This document shows positions 6,094 through 10,884 of a stretch of 10,884 nucleotides of DNA, piece by piece. Within the stretch, counting starts at the first letter, position 1. Every line of letters starts with the position of its first letter. A program made the position numbers and the translations under genes. The notes under the pieces are model-generated. The model did not search any database and was not told where the DNA came from. It worked only from the letters and a program-made list of their open reading frames with translations. Source of the DNA: Lachnospiraceae bacterium UBA7202 (GTDB lineage: Bacteria > Bacillota > Clostridia > Lachnospirales > Lachnospiraceae); NCBI GenBank assembly GCA_002490705.1, contig DKUO01000008.1:1-10884 (forward strand), written 5' to 3'.

Positions 6094-7704
6094 CTAACAA
6101 TATAATGTATCCGTGATATATTCTATTTCAAACCCAAGCGTCCCCAGCCTTTCGATGCTATCCCTGACGTCCTGATTGATCTCGGCCGCCTTTTCCCGGC
6201 TGAAAGAATGATCCATGTTCGGATTGATATAATTCGGCGCATCCGCCTTCACATAACCATCGAATCCGGCAAGCGCAACCCTGCGCACACCGGCTTCGCG
6301 CAATAGCCGAAACAACATAATCATCGGATTATCCACAATCATCGCCTGCTCATCCAGCAGCGAATTATAATTAAACACATAATCAAAGGCTCCCGACGCC
6401 TTGGTCACATTGGAAGTAGCCAAAGTCAAAAAGCTCCCCGCACTCTGACAGAGTTTCGTGGATAAAGTGACATAGCGCTTGGCATTGCTGATGAAAACAG
6501 CGTCAATGGGAAGCACCTGCGGGATAAAGTTAATTGAAATCCTGATCGGACTGTCTGCCCTTCTCTCCTCCAGATATGCTTCAATCCTATCCCTCTGTTC
6601 CACCACATGTTTACCCGGCCCAAGCATCAATATTTCCCTGCCCTGCAGCCATTCCCGCAAATGTGCCCTGTCCGTCGTATCGTCGCATTCCCGCTTCTGA
6701 TACTCCACATAAAGGTGCTCCACATACGCCTGATCGTAAGAAAGCCGCTTGGAATGCTCCAGCTTATCCAGAATTTCATTGATTGACTTAACCGATAATT
6801 TTTTCTTATCCATCAGATATGTGACATAATTAGGATGACAGTCCTTTGACGCTGACAGGAAAAATTTAAACGAATATCCCCATGGAATTTTTTTATATAA
6901 CTCGAGAATGGTAACGTCGATCGCCTCCGAAAGCTGGCTACAGTGATACTTTTTCCCGAGATTGTCATTCATATAGGTGGCAAGCAGTTCAAGCGGCGCA
7001 TTGCCGGCGCTTTTCCCCATGCCATACAGTGTGCCGTCTATCACAATTTCCCTTTTGAGTGCCGGAATTTCCATGATCTCAATGCAGTTTGCATAGGCAA
7101 GCTGAAAATTATTATGGGAATGGTATCCCAGCCCGATTGCCGGCTTCATATGTTCATTGGCAAACTCAAAATAGTGCATCAATTGATTCTTGTGAAGGAG
7201 ACCGTAAGTATCCACCAACGAAAAAGCATACGGCTCCAAATCGTTCACAAGGCCGATCAGTTCCATCAGCTCATCATCATCATAGCTCGTAATAGAAACC
7301 GCCTGTGCAAACACCTTATAACCCAGTTCCTTGATCTGTCTGCAAAAGGCGATGGCATTCTCTTTTTTGTCCTTTTTAAAGATGACGCGGATGCCGTCCA
7401 TAAAGCTATCCTGCGCCGGAATCATCCTCTCGATGCTGCATGTGCCATAATCAATCATCCCCACAATCATGGAACGGCCTTTATCCAGCCCGGCATATGT
7501 CAGGTTGACCGTCTGCGCATCCGGAAAGATGGTGCGATTCACATCATATTTTCTGGATTCGTTCAGGAAACCAATCTCTATAATATCTACCCCGGCGCTC
7601 ACCAGCCGTTCAAAAATATTCACAATATTATCATGTCCAAATTCCCAGTCATTCAAGTACCCGCCATCACGCAAAGTACAGTCCAGTAAATTTATGCCCG
7701 GCAT
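6094..7704 (-). CDS. HMGL-like (DRE-TIM) aldolase with extra C-terminal domain
   Basis: A 536-residue protein. Residues 1 to about 290 form a DRE-TIM aldolase/pyruvate carboxyltransferase-like barrel: LLDCTLRDGGYLNDW (6-20, Arg12 and Asp13), the metal ligands HSH at 195-197 in GYHSHNNFQLA, and the glycine-rich GMGKSAGN (228-235). This is the family of 4-hydroxy-2-oxovalerate aldolase (DmpG), which cleaves or forms a C-C bond to a 2-oxo acid. After a helical linker, residues about 350-536 form a second alpha/beta region with LMLGPGKHV (359-367), a VFISNAKRY stretch and LAGFDGY (478-484). It looks like a Rossmann-type domain that I cannot assign. The start overlaps the end of the preceding SDR gene by 13 bases, with GGGAG seven bases before ATG. 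Being coupled to the TPP enzyme suggests a shared 2-oxo acid or aldehyde intermediate (inference). Confidence 0.82.
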   Translation of the reverse strand: MPGINLLDCTLRDGGYLNDWEFGHDNIVNIFERLVSAGVDIIEIGFLNESRKYDVNRTIFPDAQTVNLTYAGLDKGRSMIVGMIDYGTCSIERMIPAQDSFMDGIRVIFKKDKKENAIAFCRQIKELGYKVFAQAVSITSYDDDELMELIGLVNDLEPYAFSLVDTYGLLHKNQLMHYFEFANEHMKPAIGLGYHSHNNFQLAYANCIEIMEIPALKREIVIDGTLYGMGKSAGNAPLELLATYMNDNLGKKYHCSQLSEAIDVTILELYKKIPWGYSFKFFLSASKDCHPNYVTYLMDKKKLSVKSINEILDKLEHSKRLSYDQAYVEHLYVEYQKRECDDTTDRAHLREWLQGREILMLGPGKHVVEQRDRIEAYLEERRADSPIRISINFIPQVLPIDAVFISNAKRYVTLSTKLCQSAGSFLTLATSNVTKASGAFDYVFNYNSLLDEQAMIVDNPMIMLFRLLREAGVRRVALAGFDGYVKADAPNYINPNMDHSFSREKAAEINQDVRDSIERLGTLGFEIEYITDTLYC

Positions 7705-8627
7705 ATGATAACTCCCATCTTCTCCCGATAATAAGGTATCGTCCTCCTGATTCCTTCCTCAAATCCAATCTCCGGAATATACCCTGTATCCTTTGTCAGA
7801 TCATAGATACTCACACAGGAACTAAAAGCCTTTTTTGAAAGGGAAGGCACTTCGCCGATTCCAAGCGGCAATGCGGGGTCAATGATATCCCTAATCGTTT
7901 CAATATAATTTTTCAGAGGCTTAAAAATTCCACTTCCAATTGCATAGTTCTTTTCGGTTATTCCTTTTTCACCAATGTAGCGCAACGCCCTTGCGACCTC
8001 CGCCACATAGAGAAAATCCCACATCTGCATCAGATCCCCATAACATGGCTTCTCCTTACGCAAAAGGCTGACAATCGTGTAGGTGATAATGTTACTGTCC
8101 CGTCTTCCCTCCCCGAAGGTACTGGGCAAAACCGCCCATATAAACGGAATTTTCAGCATCCTGGCCCTTGTCTCCAGCATATAGTGAGTGGCAGTCTTTG
8201 CCGCCCCGTACATGTCGTTCGGAGTCTGGCGGGCATTGACGTCCATGATGCTCTCGCACATCGAATATTCCGCTACCGTTCCCGTAGCAATAAACTTTCC
8301 GACGTTCAAACGTCCCGCAAGTTCCAACATCTTCACCGAAAATCCAATATTGTTCAATTGAATCTCACAGTCATTCTTTTCTTCCGCAGACACGCCGCCC
8401 CATGCAAGATGATAAAAAACATCTATATTCCCTTGCTCTTCCACCGCCAGACGCTCATATTCCTCAGAATCATATAAAATATATTTGACTCTGCTCCCGT
8501 TTAGCGATTCTTCTTTCACGGAATGTTTCCTGGCCAATACAATTACTTCAATCCCCTGCTTTGTCAGCTCTGCTGTCAGCCATTTTCCTACAAACCCTGT
8601 CCCGCCTGTCACAATTACCTTATTCAT
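7692..8627 (-). CDS. NAD(P)-dependent nucleotide-sugar epimerase/reductase (extended SDR)
   Basis: A 311-residue extended short-chain dehydrogenase/reductase. The Rossmann signature GGTGFVG (8-14) binds NAD(P). The catalytic set is Thr115/Thr117 in ATGTVAEYS with Tyr140 and Lys144 in MYGAAK. FYHLAWGG (71-78) replaces the usual HLAA. Its size and TGT/YxxxK pattern fit NDP-4-keto-6-deoxyhexose reductases such as the CDP-abequose/CDP-paratose synthases better than a 4,6-dehydratase, but 4-epimerase activity cannot be excluded. The gene overlaps the preceding glycosyltransferase gene by 8 bases and the following aldolase gene by 13, so translation is probably coupled. It is expected to act in the cytoplasm on the sugar nucleotide made by this cluster. 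Confidence 0.85.
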   Translation of the reverse strand: MNKVIVTGGTGFVGKWLTAELTKQGIEVIVLARKHSVKEESLNGSRVKYILYDSEEYERLAVEEQGNIDVFYHLAWGGVSAEEKNDCEIQLNNIGFSVKMLELAGRLNVGKFIATGTVAEYSMCESIMDVNARQTPNDMYGAAKTATHYMLETRARMLKIPFIWAVLPSTFGEGRRDSNIITYTIVSLLRKEKPCYGDLMQMWDFLYVAEVARALRYIGEKGITEKNYAIGSGIFKPLKNYIETIRDIIDPALPLGIGEVPSLSKKAFSSCVSIYDLTKDTGYIPEIGFEEGIRRTIPYYREKMGVIICRA

Positions 8628-9579
8628 GCTTTTCCGTCTCTCTCTTTAAATTGATCCGCTCTTCCTCCACCACAATCGGATGATTCATCGTTCGCACATT
8701 GATATTCAAAATATATTCTCCCAAAAATCCAAGAAAAAACAGCTGAACCGCACCAATGAAAAATATGCCCACAATAATTGCCGCGGTTCCCGCATTAAAA
8801 TACTCCCAATCGCAGAGTTTCAAAATAAACGTAATTAAGGCGACGATCATACAAACCGCCCCCAGTCCCATACCGAGAAACGCCGCCATCCTCATAACAA
8901 TCTTGGATGAGGATGTGATGCCAAGCATCGCCACGTCATAATATTTCATAAAGGAAAATGTACTTTTACCCGCTTTTCTCAGCTCCTGTGTATATTCCAC
9001 CTCTGCATGCCGGTAACCAATTTCCGAGACAATCCCCCTTAAATAGGGCATCGGATCATGCAATTTTTTCAACTGCTCGATAAATAGTGCATCATATAAA
9101 CCAAACCCGTCATACTGGCTGATATGTTCCGTCTCCGATATTTTTTTTAAAATCCCATAATAGATCCCGCGGATCAGATACATCAGCTTATTTTCCCTGC
9201 TCTTTGACTTGATACCGAGCACAATTTTATAACCTTCCTCCCATTTGGAAACCATCTCAGGAATAACCTCCGGCGGATCCTGCATATCCGCGAACATCAA
9301 AACAGCACAATCCCCCTCCGCCTGTGACAGTCCATAAAAACAGGACTTAGAAAACCCAAAGTTCGTCGCATTAAAGATCGCCTGCACGCGCTCATCTTTC
9401 GCCGCAAGTTCACGAATCAACATCCTTGTCCCATCTTGCGAATCATTGTCAATGAATAAAATCTGCATGCCGTAGCCCACAAGAGAAGTCTCAAACACCG
9501 ACAAAACGCGGTCATAAATTGCCTGAATATTGCCTTCCTCGTTATATGTGGGTACAACAACCGTAATGGTTTTCATCAT
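8620..9579 (-). CDS. GT2 glycosyltransferase with C-terminal membrane segments (GtrB/DPM1-like)
   Basis: A 319-residue family 2 glycosyltransferase. The N-terminal GT-A domain begins ITVVVPTYNEEGNI and carries FIDNDSQDGT (42-51) and MFADMQDPPE (95-104), the metal/donor site. A KAGKSTFSFMKYY segment (202-214) precedes two long hydrophobic regions (about 232-256 and 262-292). This matches enzymes that move a sugar from a nucleotide donor to polyprenyl phosphate at the inner membrane face. It is the first gene of the operon, 54 bases from the predicted promoter's -10. I chose ATG 9579 because AGGGGA lies seven bases before it; TTG at 9609 would add ten residues without an RBS. The likely donor is the CDP-sugar made by the downstream genes (inference). 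Confidence 0.87.
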   Translation of the reverse strand: MMKTITVVVPTYNEEGNIQAIYDRVLSVFETSLVGYGMQILFIDNDSQDGTRMLIRELAAKDERVQAIFNATNFGFSKSCFYGLSQAEGDCAVLMFADMQDPPEVIPEMVSKWEEGYKIVLGIKSKSRENKLMYLIRGIYYGILKKISETEHISQYDGFGLYDALFIEQLKKLHDPMPYLRGIVSEIGYRHAEVEYTQELRKAGKSTFSFMKYYDVAMLGITSSSKIVMRMAAFLGMGLGAVCMIVALITFILKLCDWEYFNAGTAAIIVGIFFIGAVQLFFLGFLGEYILNINVRTMNHPIVVEEERINLKRETEKHE

Positions 9580-9632
9580 TTTTCTGTCCCCTGCTCCCGA
9601 AATACTCAATTGTGCCTAAATCTCTTCTTTCA

Positions 9633-9661
9633 AATATAACAAATTATCATCAGCGTGTAAA
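9633..9661 (-). promoter_or_regulatory. Sigma-A-type promoter of the sugar operon
   Basis: On the minus strand TTTACA (9661-9656) and TATATT (9638-9633) are separated by exactly 17 bases. Each matches 5 of 6 consensus positions. Transcription would start near 9626, leaving a leader of about 47 bases before the glycosyltransferase ATG at 9579. No other convincing promoter was seen in the short gaps between the six genes, which supports a single operon. Confidence 0.65.
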
Positions 9662-9684
9662 CTCTGGCTTACTTTTTCTACTTC

Positions 9685-10073
9685 TCAAAACTGCGCATAT
9701 GGTATATCCTACAACATAACATTTGAGCACTATTTGCGCTCAACCAAAGGGTGCCCCATACAAATACAATTGCCGCCAGTATCATATTACCTGCCGACAT
9801 TTTATTCAACTTACGGTTCAACCGGCTCCATCAATGGACCCATCAACAGTTTGGGAAAATACAAAATATACACCAGATAATCCAGCAAATCCCTTTTATC
9901 TAATTCTCCCCGATATACAGTCACCAAATGCGCAATCTGCATACGCATAGAAACTCAAACTGCCAATAGCCAATATCAACTTTCCTGCCATAAAATGAAG
10001 CTTATTGCAGATAAATATATTGTTCTCAGAAGCGAGAAAAAAGAAATACAAATATATCAGAATTTAAAAGCAT
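9685..10073 (-). pseudogene. Eroded MBOAT membrane O-acyltransferase remnant
   Basis: The start is intact: AAGGAG seven bases before ATG 10073, then MLLNSDIFVFLFSRF and a stop (10026), typical of MBOAT N-termini. A second frame (10003-9896) gives GKLILAIGSLSFYAYADCAF, matching the early segment that in MBOAT proteins reads like LxLAxSLxFYAYW. A third frame (9948-9811) gives VYRGELDKRDLLDYLVYILY and then FPKLLMGPLMEP, the FFPxLxxGPI region of AlgI/DltB-like proteins. Farther on come MILAAIVFVWGTLWLS and, in another frame with a stop, DIPYAQF, which may be the usual aromatic C-terminus. MBOAT proteins are normally 400-500 residues, so most of the gene is deleted and the rest frameshifted. The protein would have acylated a surface polymer or glycan. 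The last segment (9685-9810) is the least certain. Confidence 0.65.
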
Positions 10074-10241
10074 GTATACTCTCCTTATTCTTTTCATTCA
10101 TTAAAACGTTTGCCTTTTCTCGCCAAGTAATCGTTTAAAAATTAGCATTTCTAGGAAAACCGCGCATGGGATTTGACATACTGCAATTCTCTGCAATGCC
10201 GCCGTTATATATCCCGAAAGATTTTTACATTGACATTAAAC
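10074..10241. other. Gap with no recognisable gene
   Basis: These 168 AT-rich bases between the MBOAT remnant and the adenosine-deaminase-like fragment hold no supported gene, promoter or terminator. A small direct repeat CTGCAA-TTCT-CTGCAA lies near 10182-10197. Short open stretches exist on both strands but match nothing I know. The region is likely decayed coding sequence. Confidence 0.4.
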
Positions 10242-10850
10242 CTATTTCCGAAGACATACCTCGCAGTCACTGTCATACTTTTTGTCCTCACCTTGTTCCT
10301 CTTCATCCTCATCTGCAAAGCTCTGTGACAAACTCATTTTTCTGATATTGTCAATCCATTCATAAATAATTGTCCTGCTGTATTTTGGATTACCGTCATC
10401 ATCTCTCATCTTTTCAAGCGCTAACGCCAAATAAGCATACTCATTTTCTATGTAAGTAGCAAATACCCCCTGATCGTCTGTATTAATTGATACCTGTATT
10501 TGTGCTGCCTCAGAAAGTTGCTGATGATCCGTAACAAGACCATTATTATACCAATTTTGGATCGGATGCTTATCATAGCGCTTAAAAGTTCCTATCAGTG
10601 CATTGGAAGAAGGATTCGTCTCTATTCCAATTCCCTTTTGCGCAATGACCCACTGTAGCTTTTGCTGCACCTTTTTAACTGCATTTATAATTGACAAATT
10701 TACTTTAATTTCCGCACATTTATTGCCCTCTCGTTTCACCCGCGGATTATAGTGATAAATATGGTATAAATAAGCGGCCTCCGGATTATATCGAATTCGA
10801 TAATTTTCCGGGAACTGTTTATTGATGCCGTACTCATCCCACTCTGTCAT
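10242..10850 (-). CDS. C-terminal fragment of an adenosine deaminase-like protein (truncated)
   Basis: A 202-residue ORF matching only the C-terminal half of the adenosine deaminase fold. GIGIETNPSSNALIG (73-87) corresponds to the conserved CPxSN strand, KHPIQNWYNNG (94-104) to the HPI segment, and VSINTDDQGVFATYIENEY (120-138) to the strand carrying the catalytic Asp pair (Asp125-Asp126), followed by closing helices. The N-terminal HxH metal site, the catalytic Glu and the HIGHG-type histidine are missing, so it cannot be an active deaminase alone. An acidic tail (EDEEEQGED) ends the protein. The frame stays open for ten codons before ATG 10850 and then meets TAA at 10883-10881. The best RBS candidate (AGAGG, eight bases away) is weak. 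It is probably a decayed larger deaminase; a stand-alone small protein is possible. The size and role of the parent are unknown. Confidence 0.6.
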   Translation of the reverse strand: MTEWDEYGINKQFPENYRIRYNPEAAYLYHIYHYNPRVKREGNKCAEIKVNLSIINAVKKVQQKLQWVIAQKGIGIETNPSSNALIGTFKRYDKHPIQNWYNNGLVTDHQQLSEAAQIQVSINTDDQGVFATYIENEYAYLALALEKMRDDDGNPKYSRTIIYEWIDNIRKMSLSQSFADEDEEEQGEDKKYDSDCEVCLRK

Positions 10851-10884
10851 TCTACTAGCCTCTAGTACACCGAATAATAATTAA

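Noticed and set aside
6943..7689. Plus-strand open frame (248 codons) inside the aldolase gene.
   Set aside because: Antisense shadow of the conserved DRE-TIM barrel; His/Ile-rich, no RBS and no motif.
9723..9950. Plus-strand open frame starting at TTG in the region upstream of the operon.
   Set aside because: No RBS, no recognisable sequence, and it overlaps in antisense the MBOAT remnant, which explains the region better.
10182..10197. Short direct repeat CTGCAA-TTCT-CTGCAA as a regulatory or insertion site.
   Set aside because: Two 6-base units only, with no flanking inverted repeats, target duplication or transposase sequence.
1..10884. CRISPR array, tRNA, rRNA or complete insertion sequence.
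   Set aside because: No repeated spaced units, no tRNA-like folds or rRNA motifs, and no transposase or paired terminal inverted repeats were seen by eye.

Overview
The window most likely comes from a Gram-positive, spore-former-related member of the Clostridia (Bacillota), perhaps Lachnospiraceae. The evidence is strong GGAGG-type ribosome binding sites, a response regulator with a Spo0A-type DNA-binding domain preceded by a consensus 0A box, and a membrane GHKL-type sensor kinase. The lineage is an inference; there is no rRNA or other marker here.

Left part (1-2601, AT-rich, + strand): a two-component pair. The Spo0A-like response regulator (153-929) has a recognisable sigma-A-type promoter (93-121) and an exact TGTCGAA 0A box at 49-55. 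The sensor kinase gene (1120-2601) encodes about 6-7 membrane segments, a short coiled coil, an unusual phospho-acceptor-like motif (H-K-D-N) and a GHKL ATPase domain. Between them, on the opposite strand, is a compact unit: TATAAT box, a hairpin that pairs the Shine-Dalgarno, a 15-codon ORF (965-1012) and an intrinsic terminator (931-958). This fits a tiny peptide gene and/or a roughly 130-nt small RNA.

Middle part (2611-9579, - strand, visibly more GC-rich): a six-gene operon transcribed right to left from a good promoter at 9633-9661. The order is GT2 glycosyltransferase with C-terminal membrane segments, extended-SDR sugar reductase/epimerase, HMGL-type aldolase with an extra C-terminal domain, acetolactate-synthase-like TPP enzyme, a diverged nucleotidyltransferase, and a glucose-1-phosphate cytidylyltransferase. 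Genes overlap or lie close together. The set suggests a CDP-sugar carrying a carbon chain added by TPP/aldolase chemistry, passed to a lipid carrier or surface polymer. No CDP-glucose 4,6-dehydratase is seen, so either the pathway is completed elsewhere or it is not the classical 3,6-dideoxyhexose route. The cluster ends only 9 bases from the kinase gene, tail to tail.

Right part (9580-10884, AT-rich): no intact gene is evident between the operon promoter and 10241, but the - strand of 9685-10073 carries the eroded remains of an MBOAT membrane O-acyltransferase: an intact RBS and start, then membrane pieces in shifting frames. Beyond it, 10242-10850 (-) encodes the C-terminal part of an adenosine-deaminase-like protein that lacks the N-terminal metal-binding half and has an in-frame stop just upstream. 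This end therefore looks like decaying accessory DNA.
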